Positions 40,557 to 50,807 of a DNA stretch of 64,000 nt are shown here, in pieces. Source of the stretch: Venturia oleaginea (lineage: Eukaryota > Ascomycota > Dothideomycetes > Venturiales > Venturiaceae); NCBI GenBank assembly GCA_013176395.1, contig JABMLP010000027.1, positions 372,001 through 436,000 of the forward strand, given 5' to 3'. Numbering within the stretch: the first letter of the stretch is position 1; every line of letters begins with the position of its first letter. The position numbers and the translations under genes were made by a program. Below the pieces are notes generated by a model, which ran no database searches, was not told the origin of the DNA, and saw nothing but the letters and a program-made list of their open reading frames with translations.

Positions 40557-42896
40557 TTAAAAGGCGCCGGGTATAGCGAGTGACAAGCGTTGCATCTCTT
40601 TGGACGGAGACTCTACTGGGGTCGAGAAGGTGGGTGCTGGTGCCTCGGCAGGGGTTACCGATTCGGTAGTGGTGATTGGTTCCACTGATTCGTGCTCTTC
40701 ACCGTGGGTGATTGTCTCTGCTCCGCTCGATTTGGATGATGTGGACTGGCGTAGAGCATCTTGAAGTTGCTTCGCAGCTGCTTCGTCAATCGCCTTTTCC
40801 TCTTCAGCAGTCAATGGAGCATGTGAGCTTTCCTGACCTTCTTCGACATCAGGCGAGATGAAAGTTTTGCCGATCGAGACGCGCTTGGTAGTCTTGATAC
40901 CGTTGAACGGATCCTCTGCGCCATGGTGTCGCGGAGGGAGTGATGGAGGTTGACTATCGTCACTGTTCCGTGGTGGCAGAGCAGGTGCTTGCTGGCTATC
41001 TTCGCTGTCTCGTCCCTGCGATTGCGCAAACATCGGGCTTCGTGGGCTGTCCTTTACGCTCAAGTAGACTGGCACCACGCCTCCTCCAATTCGCTGCCAA
41101 AACATTCTCTCGCGAAGTTTTACACTCTCCTCCCATGCAGCGTTGATCTCCTCGTCGGTTTCGGCGCGCCAATGGCCATCACGAACCATCCTCAGAAATG
41201 CAATGTAGTCACAAGTCATTCTGACGCGGCCGAGGCAGTAGTCACATAGAGGATATCGTGCAGCATCTTCTGCCTCCGAGGCCCGGAAACGATGTCGCCT
41301 AGTGTACTGTTCCCCTTTACGGTTCTCGCCACATAAAGCGCAAGGGAATATGGGCCCATGGAATTTGGACATTGACGCAGGCATTGGCTCAACAACGAGG
41401 TTCCCAGCAGTGACACTGTTAATAACTGTGCGCTTTGCCATCCATCCAATGCCAGGGGCAGCATCAAGCCGTAGTGTTGGCTCGATGTCTTCTGCAAGGG
41501 CACGCTTATATACTGGCGTGTCTTTCAGTGGCGGCACAGTGGGGGCCATGGCCTCTCGTAAAGAATAACCACCGAAGCTTGAAGGAAAACTGCCGATGGT
41601 GGGAAAAGTTGGTGTGCCAGGTGAGGACTTCACCGAATCAGATCGCTCCAGTCCAATGCGATCCAGTCCGAGAACATTGACGCTCCCAAAGCTGCCGCTA
41701 ACCACCCTACTCTGAGCCGGCGTAGCTTTTGTGGCAGCGTTCAGCAGATTCTTGAAATCCTGATAGGCTCCTAGGTCGTGACGAAGTACAGGGTTGATCA
41801 AATGTGAGAATCGTAGCGGCTGGTCGGGCACAATGTCGTCTACGCCAGGAGTGACAGGAGTTAAGCTAGCGGACTCGAATATTCTGCTCATCTTGTCGGA
41901 GGGAGCCATGCCAGGCGTCGAGGGAGCTGTTGAGATCTGGGCGTTGCTCTCGTTCTCGTCTCGCTCCGAGCTGATCTTCTCAACGACCGCCTTGAGATCC
42001 TGTAATTGTTCCTGGTGGGAATGTAACAGTATCTCTGCATCTTTTAACTGACTCCTGAGCTGCTCGCTCTTCCTTTCAGATGCCTCCGTGTCCTTTCGTG
42101 CGTTTGCTACCATGGCGTTGGCTTCCTCGAATAGTTGAGCAGTGAGACTCTCCAGCTCTTGTTCCATCTGTTTCTTCTCCTTCTCTGCGACCGCTCGTTT
42201 GGCTTTTTCTTGCTCCATTTGCTTGATAGCCTCAAGTTTCTCCTTCTCCATCAGGGCACGCAGTTTGTGCGCATCGGCGGCCTCGGCCATCAACTGCTTC
42301 CGCACAGCATCCCACTCTTTTTGTAACCGGTCCTTCTCCTCTTTGCGTTCTTTGTTCAGGCGCTTCTGCTCATCGTCCCGTAGTTTCTCGGCGGCTTTTA
42401 TGGTGGTATTCACATCGTCTCGCTTCAATAGTAATCCGCCGCTTATGAGTGCTTCGTGCTTCTTCGTGGCGGCCTCTAATCGGGCAATGTGCTGTCTTGC
42501 AATGTCCAGCTCATGTCTGGTGCCTTGTAGCGAGTCATCCAGATTCGTTTGATGATTGATGGCATTCACGAGCTTTGTACTGAGCATGGCTACCTCATCA
42601 CTCAAGTCTGGATGGCGGACTGCTTGCCCCGAAGCCGCGGAATCTGATCGTGACAACGGCGTCGAGGGACTCGGGGTCCTCGGGTCTGGGAGAGTATTCA
42701 TGGCGTCAGTTTCTGATGGGAAGAAGCGCGAGGGATCCGGGAAGTTTGCAACAGTGGCAGCCATGATGGGTGGTGTTGATGGTATGGTTGGCGACGAGCT
42801 TAAGGGTACGATGGTCGGCTTGCAGGAGTGGTTTGTCGGATCAGTAGCTCGGTCGCTGTTGGGTCTCGCACCGAGAAGACTGCGGAGTCGATGCAT
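40557..42896 (-). CDS. SEC2: Sec2-type Rab guanine nucleotide exchange factor
   Basis: One exon, 779 residues; the start at 42896 is the first ATG, with an alternative at the MAATVANFPDP Met about 45 residues in. A coiled-coil region from about 95 to 310 is rich in Glu, Lys and Gln and ends in the Sec2 GEF core LTAQLFEEANAMVANARKD, which opens the nucleotide site of the Sec4/Rab8 GTPase on secretory vesicles. A C-terminal conserved segment has two CxxC pairs (FPCALCGENRKGEQ...PLCDYCLGRVR) at about 525-565, as in filamentous-fungal Sec2 proteins, followed by a Pro/Ser-rich tail. The protein supports polarised exocytosis at the hyphal tip. Length matches yeast Sec2 (759). Confidence 0.9.
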   Translation of the reverse strand: MHRLRSLLGARPNSDRATDPTNHSCKPTIVPLSSSPTIPSTPPIMAATVANFPDPSRFFPSETDAMNTLPDPRTPSPSTPLSRSDSAASGQAVRHPDLSDEVAMLSTKLVNAINHQTNLDDSLQGTRHELDIARQHIARLEAATKKHEALISGGLLLKRDDVNTTIKAAEKLRDDEQKRLNKERKEEKDRLQKEWDAVRKQLMAEAADAHKLRALMEKEKLEAIKQMEQEKAKRAVAEKEKKQMEQELESLTAQLFEEANAMVANARKDTEASERKSEQLRSQLKDAEILLHSHQEQLQDLKAVVEKISSERDENESNAQISTAPSTPGMAPSDKMSRIFESASLTPVTPGVDDIVPDQPLRFSHLINPVLRHDLGAYQDFKNLLNAATKATPAQSRVVSGSFGSVNVLGLDRIGLERSDSVKSSPGTPTFPTIGSFPSSFGGYSLREAMAPTVPPLKDTPVYKRALAEDIEPTLRLDAAPGIGWMAKRTVINSVTAGNLVVEPMPASMSKFHGPIFPCALCGENRKGEQYTRRHRFRASEAEDAARYPLCDYCLGRVRMTCDYIAFLRMVRDGHWRAETDEEINAAWEESVKLRERMFWQRIGGGVVPVYLSVKDSPRSPMFAQSQGRDSEDSQQAPALPPRNSDDSQPPSLPPRHHGAEDPFNGIKTTKRVSIGKTFISPDVEEGQESSHAPLTAEEEKAIDEAAAKQLQDALRQSTSSKSSGAETITHGEEHESVEPITTTESVTPAEAPAPTFSTPVESPSKEMQRLSLAIPGAF

Positions 42897-43747
42897 CAGA
42901 AGGCATCCATCTCGCGGACTAGGGGGATGTCATCGGCTTGGAACTCAAACTTACAGCTTTGTTGGTAGCAGGGGCCTGTGGAGCCGAACACGGCTTGGCC
43001 TGTCGTACTGCGGTAGGAACACAGAGGCAAGCAAGCATTGGGGCCACGGAATTGATTGAGGCGCAGACAACACGAGAGATCACCACTGGGGAAGACACGA
43101 TGTCTCTAAGAGGACTGGGAGGACGGGGGAGGACGGGGTAGGACGGAGGACGGGGGAGGACAGGTCGAACAGAGCGAGTGAGGAGTTCGGAGGGAGCGGA
43201 ACCGGGCATGGCCATGGACATGGACATCCCAGATGGACCATGCAGATGCTCGTTCATGCACTGCTGCACCGCACTGCCTCTGCCCAGACGCTCGACCGAC
43301 GTATTTGCTTCTTTCAGGGCAAGTCACAGTAACATCATATGTACGCATGGTGTGACAGTGGTTACTCGGTCTCGGGAACTCGGTACAAGCAGGAGAGCAG
43401 CTGTACCACACGCTCGTACTCGAACCCCCCGCTGTTCTGTTCACCATTGTATCTTACATCCATGGCCTTCCGTCAGTCAAAACAAAACAAACGTGCCCTA
43501 CGTCTATTCTATAAACAGACTCGCCTACCATATCGGAGGTTATTTCCAGCTGCTAGATACAACCAGACTTCAGTGGCCATCCCTCTTCCAGTAAGCGCTG
43601 CGTCAAGCCAATCGTTGCTCGTGATTGAACAGGGTCCTGGGTTCTGACACAGCGAGCGGAAGCCACTCAACTAAATATTCTCCCCGCACCTGCAGTCGTT
43701 CTACCTAGTGCTGGTGCTTCGCAAACATTGACTCTCCTGAAGCAACC
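42897..43747. promoter_or_regulatory. Divergent intergenic region with G-rich minisatellite
   Basis: 851 bp between SEC2 (minus) and the PDCD5-family gene (plus). Apart from the G-rich repeat at 43110-43162 nothing specific is seen. Confidence 0.4.
43110..43162 (+). repeat. G-rich GGGGGAGGAC-type minisatellite
   Basis: About five imperfect copies of a 9-10 bp unit (GGGGGAGGAC, GGGGTAGGAC, GGAGGAC). Several G runs of 3-5 lie close together, giving G-quadruplex potential on the plus strand. Confidence 0.75.
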
Positions 43748-44264
43748 ATGGCCGACGCAGATTTGGAACAAGTAAGGAGTCGCTGCCACGCTTCTATGTA
43801 TCCGACTAATCTACGCTCTGCAGATTCGCAAGGCCCGCCTTGCACAACTGCAACAAGGCTCCGGAGGCGCGGGACGAGGTGGCGGCGGGAAACCAAGTCA
43901 AGAAGAGCAGGCACAGAGGTATGCTCAAGCAACGAGTCATGGAGTCGCCCACATCTAACATGCTTCTAGAGAACAAGAAGCTCGACAAGGCATCCTAAAC
44001 CAAATCCTTCTCCCTGAAGCAGCGGACCGACTGGGCCGAATCCGCCTCGTCAAGGCCTCGCGCGCAACCGATGTCGAGAATAGGCTCATCATGTTGGCGA
44101 GATCGGGTCAGCTAAAGTCAAAGGTCACGGAAGACCAACTGAAGGACTTGCTAAGCTCGTTGTCGGAAAATGAGGCACAGAACGAGCAGAAAATCACGGT
44201 CAACAGACGAAAGGGAGGATGGGACGACGACGACGACTTGGATGATTTGTTGAATGATGTTTGA
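43748..44264 (+). CDS. PDCD5 (TFAR19) family DNA-binding protein
   Basis: Three exons: 43748..43771, 43824..43918, 43970..44264, giving 137 residues. The family pattern is complete: MADADLEQIRKARLAQLQQ with a Gly-rich insert (GSGGAGRGGGGKPSQ), then EQEARQGILNQILLPEAADRLGRIRLVKASRATDVENRLIMLARSGQL and an acidic end DDDDDLDDLLNDV. Members are small three-helix nuclear/cytoplasmic proteins (YMR074C in yeast), linked in animals to apoptosis and to the tubulin chaperonin. The first exon is only 24 nt. Introns of 52 and 51 nt have good signals. Confidence 0.92.
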
Positions 44265-44945
44265 GATACGGAAAGGAATACACAATACCAGGCATAGGGC
44301 GGAGTTGGAAGGGCATAGCTCCGATCAGGTACGCATGATATGATGGCATGATATGTTTTGATACCACGAAAAAAACGCACGGAGATGATACAGCCAGTGA
44401 GTAGTTGAGTCAGGAGTCTTGACCACCTTCCCAGCAAACACAGGATGCTGCACTTGCCATCAGCTTTCTTAGTTTGCAAGTGCCAGCAATGATGAAGACA
44501 AGTCACTAAAAAGATTGATCTTTGTCACGGTGGTAACATATTGCTACATACAAAGCTCTCCGAAAAGCTCATCAAATCGTCCGCTCCAGCTTTCCACATA
44601 GCAAAGAAAGTCTCTTTGAGCTGATCCTACAAACCATGATCAAAATCGACAACTTTCTGGCATTCTAGCTTCGAGAATTGGTTAGCTTCGATGCGGTATG
44701 AAATGTTGAATAGTCAAGAGATCGATATTGATTTGACCTTCCCCCACTGGCTCTTTCCAAATTAAGAAGGATCACCCTTTCTCGGCGGCCTCATGCAGGG
44801 AAAACAATGCCCCACCACGGAGATTGAAACAGCATAAACAAATCCCACTACCATTTCCGATTACACATACAACCTACTACACTTATTGTACATACAAGTC
44901 TGATTCCATTCAACCCTCCTCCAGTTCTCAACCACAGAAACCACC
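44265..44945. other. Intergenic, 681 bp
   Basis: Between two plus-strand genes. No coding frame, RNA gene or repeat is supported. Confidence 0.4.
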
Positions 44946-45683
44946 ATGTCTGCCAAAGACATGACCACCGATCCTCCGAACCATCCCCTCGAACCCGCCG
45001 ACAGCGCAATCGATCACAAAGCCGCTCTCGAATACTGGTCCTCCGTCTCCGCGGACAATGATGGCGTCCTAGGCGGCTACCCACAAGTCTCACGAATAGA
45101 CCTCCAATCCTCCTCCAACTTCCTCGCCAAACTACGTCGAAAATCCACCCAACACAGTCCAGGCAAGCGCCTCACAAGGACCGTCGACTGCGGTGCCGGC
45201 ATCGGACGAATAACAAAGGGATTCCTGAGTAAAGTCGCGGATAAAGTCGACATCGTCGAGCCAGTTGTTAAGCTCACAAAAGTGATCACCGAAGGCGAGG
45301 ACTTTGAGGAATGTAGGAAAGAGGGACGGGTAGGGAAGATATATAATGTTGGACTTGAGGATTGGACGCCGGAATACAAGTACGATCTGATTTGGAATCA
45401 GTGGTGTTTGGGACAGTTGACGGATGCACAGTTACTTGAGTATTTTGAGAGGACGAAGGCGTTTGTGACGGAGGGGGGTTGGATTGTGGTCAAGGAGAAT
45501 ATGAGTACGGATGCGCATGGGAATGATGTTTTTGATGATACGGATAGTAGTGTCACTAGGAGTGATGGCAAGTTTCGGGAGCTTTTTCAGAAGGCGGGTT
45601 TAAAGATTGTGGCAACGGAGGTGCAGAGGGGGATGCCGAAAGAGTTGTTTCCTGTGAGGATTTATGCTATGCAGATTAAGTAG
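44946..45683 (+). CDS. TAE1: Protein N-terminal alpha-amine methyltransferase (NTMT1/Tae1-like)
   Basis: Intronless, 245 residues. The family methylates the alpha-amine of proteins starting with X-Pro-Lys after Met removal, for example ribosomal proteins uL11 and eS25 type. Family blocks: the ALEYWSSVSADNDGVLGGYPQVSRIDLQ entry segment, SAM-binding motif I as TVDCGAGIGRITKGFL, then VDIVEPVVKL, and YDLIWNQWCLGQLTDAQLLEYFERTK as the substrate-site region, ending FPVRIYAMQIK. All residues expected for an active enzyme appear present. The first ATG is used. Confidence 0.93.
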   Translation: MSAKDMTTDPPNHPLEPADSAIDHKAALEYWSSVSADNDGVLGGYPQVSRIDLQSSSNFLAKLRRKSTQHSPGKRLTRTVDCGAGIGRITKGFLSKVADKVDIVEPVVKLTKVITEGEDFEECRKEGRVGKIYNVGLEDWTPEYKYDLIWNQWCLGQLTDAQLLEYFERTKAFVTEGGWIVVKENMSTDAHGNDVFDDTDSSVTRSDGKFRELFQKAGLKIVATEVQRGMPKELFPVRIYAMQIK

Positions 45684-45931
45684 GGAATATAAGGCATCGG
45701 GTCTCGATGGTTCTTGAGGAGAGAGGGACACGATCTATATGTTGGACATTGTTATCATTTTGGCTAAGCCGAGACACGGGATTACGGATCACCTCAACGG
45801 TGATATTACTCGAAATAGGTATGTAGATATCGTGTAACGGTAGGTTAAAACCCACCGACTCCTCTTCTCAGACTCGATCGCATGCATGCCTTGACAAGTA
45901 TAGACAGATGCCACAGGTCTACATCCGGTAA

Positions 45932-46229
45932 CTAGATTGCATCCCAATTGATTCGAACCCATTCCAAAACCCCCACCTTTCCAACAACTCGCGCGCCTCT
46001 CGCCGCGTCTTCCACCATGTCGCCGTGGATATCGCGCAACAATTGAGTCCAGGTCTTGATGGCGCCGCGGATTCTGTCGTAGGACTCGAGTCTGGAGTTG
46101 GTGGGTGTATGCAGCGCTGGGGTGCTGGGTATCCACAAGGATTTGGTGTCGTAACTCGCGTGGTAGTGAGAGGAATGTTGTTGTCTTGCGTTTGAGAGGG
46201 CTGATAGAGCCCGTGGATTGAATTTTCAT
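45932..46229 (-). pseudogene. F-box-like small gene with frameshift
   Basis: The first frame, from ATG 46229, encodes MKIQSTGSISPLKRK and an F-box-like start TFLSLPRELRHQIL. Right after this the coding character moves to the neighbouring frame, which gives IPSTPALHTPTNSRLESYDRIRGAIK and ends VLEWVRINWDAI at 45932. The original frame then becomes Arg-rich, as expected for an out-of-frame reading. I see no donor/acceptor pair that would bridge the shift near 46135-46145. The sequence LPRELRxxIL is common in fungal F-box proteins. It could be a genuine one-base deletion, an assembly error or a missed tiny intron. Confidence 0.55.
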
Positions 46230-46572
46230 GATGAGGTGTTATGAGCTCACGTACCTTGATGGCTCGTCTCCGACGGCGAGAGAAGAGTGACTTTTCATGA
46301 TCGTCGCGGTGTATTGGACGTTGAGGTTTTGCGGGTTGAGAAAGGGGCTTAGTGTAGAGCTAGGTATGTTCCGAAAGAGAGCCAAATGCTAATTTAAGAG
46401 TGTTGTTTTGGAGCGGATTGAGTATTGTCTAACTTGAACGAAGGAGAGACCATGGAGGCGCTGCCGGGAAAAAAAAAAGCGACGAATCGAGAAACTCGCA
46501 ACTCGATTCAGAACTGGTTACCAGAATGATTGAGTATACTCATTTTCGCATAGCTACAGGACTGCGTTCCGT
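46230..46572. other. Intergenic, 343 bp
   Basis: Between two decayed minus-strand genes. It includes a run of A at about 46471-46480. Nothing else seen. Confidence 0.35.
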
Positions 46573-48034
46573 CTACTTCTTTATTCCTTTCCGTCCTTCC
46601 TTCAAATCCTCTTCTTCGGAATCAACGAAATCTTCCGACGAGTCATCGCTAAAGCAACCTTCTTCCAAATCTGATTTACTCCAGCCTCCTTCTTCTTCCT
46701 GGCTATTATCTTCGTCGAAGACGAAACCCGCGTCGTCCGGTGTACTAGCCCATTTTCATAAACTTCCCTGGTAGTGATAGAATAGATGAACAGTAGCCAT
46801 TTGTGCGCAATATCGAGTCGCTTGCCTGCAGATAAACCGTAGCAAAATACTCAAACAATTCCCGATCCACCTCAGGATTTGGAAGATACGGGTCGTGGGA
46901 AGTTACACCCCTGACTAGAAGTTCAATACAACTCTCGTCTGCGACATCGTCTTCGGAATTGTGACAGTCAGACCTTTCAAAATCGAACGTGTCGGACTTG
47001 TCAAAATCTAGGATCCATAGAGAAACAGATCTGTGGGTATAATCTGGTTGGATGTCCGTGGGGGCTTTATGTTTGAAATCATCCCAGCTGGTCTGCACCG
47101 CACCCTTTGCCGCGGCTCGTCCGAGAACCCATTCAGCGTCTTGGGCATCCACTTTTGCCTCTCAATGAACGATGGCTAGACCGATCGCCATTTCAGCAGC
47201 CAACTGTTTGGTGTTCAGCTCCCAGTCTCAGCGATATCCAAGGTCAACTCGAAGTTCCGTAGGGATGATCGCCAGTTGCCGGAACCAGGAGGATCTCTTC
47301 TACCAAAGTAAAGCCACATCAAGCAATCATTATTATCAGGATCCGCCAATGCATCAGAAAACGTTTTAGGATCAAAGTAGCGTTCAATTAGTGCGGCCCG
47401 AGTGGACAGTGATAAAGGTCGGATGATGTCTTCCGCGATGGCTATTTGACCTTCTACGTTGGCTGAGCTCGGAAAGGAGCGGACCAAGTACATTATTAGT
47501 GCTGTGTCCAGAAGTTCTGAGCATGCGTTGTGCGAAATATCTGACATTTCGTTCCCAAAGAGATGCCGATATCTTGCGGCATCGAGTTCTACTTGGAGCC
47601 AACAGAATGAAAATTCATGAGGTGGATACTAGGACATAGTTGATCTTGCATCCATTGCTGTTCCAATCTTCGTTCGCCTTCATGAAAGCATAAACTCTGG
47701 GCGTTCTCGGAACATCACGTGTCGGGAACAGATGGCGTATAAGACCATTTCGACTCTGTAAAGCTACAGGCACTCTGTTTGTCAGATGAAAGTCATACCA
47801 CAGACTCTTCTCGTATGGTGAGATCTTGATAGCGCCTGTCCCTGCTTCGAATACCGTGCCGTAGCTGCCTTCGCCGATGCAGCGGTACTTCACAATGCCG
47901 TCTTCAGCGAGAAAGCTCTTGGGAGGAGAGTAGGGACATCCATCCAAGCCATAGTTTGTTGATAAGGTCTTTTTGAGCAGGATCTTTGCGTTGATTGAGG
48001 AAGTGTTTTGCTCGTTCATTCGAGAGCTATCCAA
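46573..48034 (-). pseudogene. DUF3669-like gene with several frame disruptions
   Basis: Fragments of one protein run in order on the minus strand. From ATG 48034: a kinase-like glycine loop GEGSYGTVFEAGTGAIKI and RTPRVYAFMKANEDWNSNG. Then, in another frame, the ERI-x-PL-like block EDIIRPLSLSTRAALIERYF with DNNDCLMWLYFGRRD and LRNFELTLDIAETG (47215..47547). Then, after another shift, ELNTKQLAAEMAIGLAIVH followed by an in-frame TGA (47162-47164) where the family usually has Trp, and VDAQDAEWVLGRAA. Last, an AAAA run near 46755 marks a shift into an acidic tail (TPDDAGFVFDEDNSQEEEGGW) ending at 46573. At least three disruptions make a functional product unlikely. DUF3669 proteins are fungal, of unknown function, and often multicopy. 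Confidence 0.7.
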
Positions 48035-48604
48035 TTTTTCGGTGTCGATGTATGTGATGTTGTCACAAGCTTTCGTCGACTTTTATGGATGCACATGAGA
48101 AGCCCAAGCGATGGTTGGTTGACTCATCCTCTCAATAAAGTTTGATTACTAACAGCGGATGTCAGCTCACGTGATGTGAGGCATTGTTTCACGCAAAGTC
48201 AAACTCTCCTCGGAACATGGCTGTATAGCCTGCACTCTTTCTCCAGTGGCGAGTCATCTCGTCTCTCCTCTGAGTTACCAATGGCAAGTCCGCTGAACGA
48301 ACAGCTGCAAGCCACCAATTTAGAGGCTGCCTTGGCTTCGCCATGATCCATCAGTCAAGATGCGCTGGTTTCAAGCTGAGCCTGGCAACGGCTCTCTTCA
48401 TCAACATGCTCTTTGCTCGAATAGACCGCGCTCGGGTTACGTCCGCTTTTGACTCTAGCAAATTCTATCTCCTGTCTCCCTTCTCGCTTTGCCCTGTCGT
48501 TGTTGCGGTGCTTATTTCGCTGGCCCATTTTTACCTATCCTTGTGGCTATCGTCTATTCTCATCTCTGCCGTGTACTCACTCCAGGACCTTCACATCCAC
48601 AGCT
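48035..48604. promoter_or_regulatory. Divergent intergenic region, 570 bp
   Basis: Between the DUF3669-like pseudogene (minus) and the FAR-17a-like gene (plus). A long upstream ATG frame (48343..48651) overlaps the start of the downstream gene in another frame. It is hydrophobic but I do not consider it a gene. Confidence 0.35.
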
Positions 48605-49485
48605 ATGCCTCTGTTTCGCAGAGTTTCCTCGGAGCCCTTCGATGCTATTAGATTCTCCTCCTCATGGTTGTTTTCGCCAATAGTGCTCTGCATTCTGCGA
48701 GCAACCTTTTCGGCCTACATATTCGCCTGTATCATCACATTCCTTGTTATGGACGGCTCACATGGTGCAGCTGGCTATTTCTTTAGCTATTTCACCGACC
48801 TCACCTTCTTCGGACTCGCTTTCTACTTTGCCTTTGCTGCATTGCACTCCGGAAGCTATGCGAGAACAGGAACTCCAATGCTGGCTCGATGGCCAAAATT
48901 CTTGCAAATCTTGCACTCGATCTTCTATTCTACCATCACAATATTTCCATTTCTGGTCACAAGTAAAAAAATTCATGAAAACTGCTCGTCTATAGCTAAC
49001 AGGTCGTAGTCGTTTACTGGGGTCTGATATTCAGCCATTTCGAAAATCGGACGGGCGTCTGGCGAAATATCTCCGCACACGGCCTTAACTCAGTCTTTGC
49101 GATCTTCGAAATATTATTCGCTCGAACTGAAAAAACGCCTTGGCTACACATCGTGCCGCTCATCCTCATCCTCGCAGGATACTTAGGCGTCGCATACCTC
49201 ACCCTACACGATTCTGGATTCTACGTTTACGACTTCCTGGATGAAACAACGCACAGCAAAGCCGTAGTTGCTGGATACATCTTGGGCATTTTGGCTGCTA
49301 TAATCATCATCTTCGTGATTGTGCACTTCCTCATCAAGTTCCGCAGGTGGCTCACCGAGGACAAGTTTGGCAAGAAGGGAAAGTTCTCCAGTCCTCTAGC
49401 ATACATTCCAAATGACGCGGAAATGGGCGTACTGAGGAAGCAACCTGATGTAGCTGGGCACATGGCAGAGCACCATGCACGATAG
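48605..49485 (+). CDS. FAR-17a/AIG1-like multi-pass membrane protein
   Basis: Two exons, 48605..48962 and 49010..49485, giving 277 residues. The 47-nt intron uses donor GTAAAA and the second of two nearby acceptors; only that one keeps VTIVYWGLIFSHFENRTGVW in frame. About six membrane helices are visible: IVLCILRATFSAYIFACIITFLVM, FTDLTFFGLAFYFAFAALHSG, SIFYSTITIFPFLVTIVYWGLIF, SVFAIFEILFAR, IVPLILILAGYLGVAYLT and AVVAGYILGILAAIIIIFVIVHFLI. Human relatives AIG1 and ADTRP hydrolyse fatty-acid esters of hydroxy fatty acids using a Thr/His pair; whether the fungal protein does this is inference. The C-terminus is short, charged and cytoplasmic. Confidence 0.85.
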
Positions 49486-50146
49486 ACATGTGCAGGGAAT
49501 TTGGAATTGGAAGGTTGGAAAGAAACTCGGTCAAACAAGAGTTGGGCGCGGAGGAGTAATGACTCTAACAATTCACATGCCAAGCAGCGGATATTTTCGA
49601 GGTTGTTAGTGAAACGCGGTGAGGAGATGCTGTTGTATTTCTGGATGATGCGCGATGGCTCCTGGATCTCTTCTTCTCACTTGCACTATACCCGAATTTG
49701 CTTCTAGGTAGTTTGTATTTCGAGTAGCAAATATCATCACTTTTCGATTTGTGGACCTGGATCATCCTCTGAGTATTTATCCTGCCTGGCTCGATTTGAG
49801 ATCATCCGAGGTAAAATCCTTGCACTTGCAACAAGATCGGTACGTCACAGATTCAACAATCAGAATGTACATTGCGGCTAATAGGCGGTACAATCATGAG
49901 TCAGCTCTCCCTACGCACAAAAAGAGGATTACTTAATAACAGAACGATAAGCAATACTGCACCTGCGTATGCATCTCAACTTGGCACTGCAGATCTCCAA
50001 TATCTCCCAAACAGGCAATTGGCTCTCACACTCTTTGCTATAAGTCAAAGCCATTTTCCATTGCTCTCACCTCCTACACCATTCAACCCTCCTCTCGCGC
50101 CTTCTCCATTTCAAACCAAAAAGTCCTCCACAACTCAAACATTAAC
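49486..50146. other. Intergenic, 661 bp
   Basis: Between two plus-strand genes; pyrimidine-rich sequence leads into the downstream start. No supported gene. Confidence 0.4.
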
Positions 50147-50675
50147 ATGCTCGACCACCTCTGCCTCCGCGTCCCCACCACCAAATTCACAGAAATTGTC
50201 AAATTCTACACGACCATCCTCGCACCACTTGGCTACAAACTTATCATGGACTTTCCCTCTTTCGCGGGCTTTGGGGTTAACAAACCGTCTTTTTCTATTA
50301 TGACCAAGGAGGGAGATGCGGGCAATGAGATCCATTTGGCTTTTACTGCGAAAGGTGAGATAGGGTTGTTTCTGTGCTAACGGCTCGGGGCGAGGAGATG
50401 GGATGAAAGTACGAGGGTGGTTTGTGCTATTTGGAAGATTAACTGGCTGACGAGGTGTTGTAGATCGAGCTGCTGTGAAGGCATTTTATGAGGCGGGGTT
50501 GGCTGCTGGTGCAAAGGATAATGGGCCGCCGGGACTGAGGCCATATCATGAGCATTATTTTGGCGCTGTGAGTATTTTCTTTCTCTTGATCAAGTGCGAT
50601 TTGGCTGATGATTTGTAGTTTGTGATTGATCCTGTTGGAAACAATATTGAGGCTTGCGTTCACGATCCCGAGTAG
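50147..50675 (+). CDS. VOC (glyoxalase/bleomycin-resistance fold) family protein
   Basis: Three exons: 50147..50354, 50464..50567, 50619..50675, giving 122 residues. The protein starts MLDHLCLRVPTTKFTEIVKFYTTILAPLGYKLI, typical of the first beta-alpha-beta-beta-beta unit of vicinal-oxygen-chelate proteins, and ends HEHYFGAFVIDPVGNNIEACVHDPE. The potential metal ligands are the N-terminal His4 and the C-terminal Glu in NNIEAC. Fungal members of this short type are of unknown substrate. It faces the NmrA-like gene tail to tail with a gap of about 130 bp. Confidence 0.88.
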
Positions 50676-50807
50676 TTGCGCAGGGAGAGATTTAAGAATG
50701 TGGAGATGGTCTTGATAGATGCATACGAGCTTTGATGGTGGAGATTCGACTATCAAAGAACACGTTCTCAATCGATTGCGGTGGAGGTTATGCCCTGAGA
50801 ACCTTGC

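Noticed and set aside
42938..43594. Several open frames in the SEC2 upstream region on both strands
   Set aside because: Low-complexity, G-rich or Ser/Arg-rich chance frames; they span the minisatellite.
45789..46229. Full 146-codon reading of the F-box-like frame as an intact gene
   Set aside because: After LPRELRHQIL the frame becomes Arg-rich and coding character moves to the adjacent frame, so a frameshift is more likely than an intact protein.
48343..48651. Hydrophobic 102-codon frame overlapping the FAR-17a-like start
   Set aside because: Different frame from a clear gene; hydrophobicity comes from reading pyrimidine-rich leader sequence. At most an upstream ORF.
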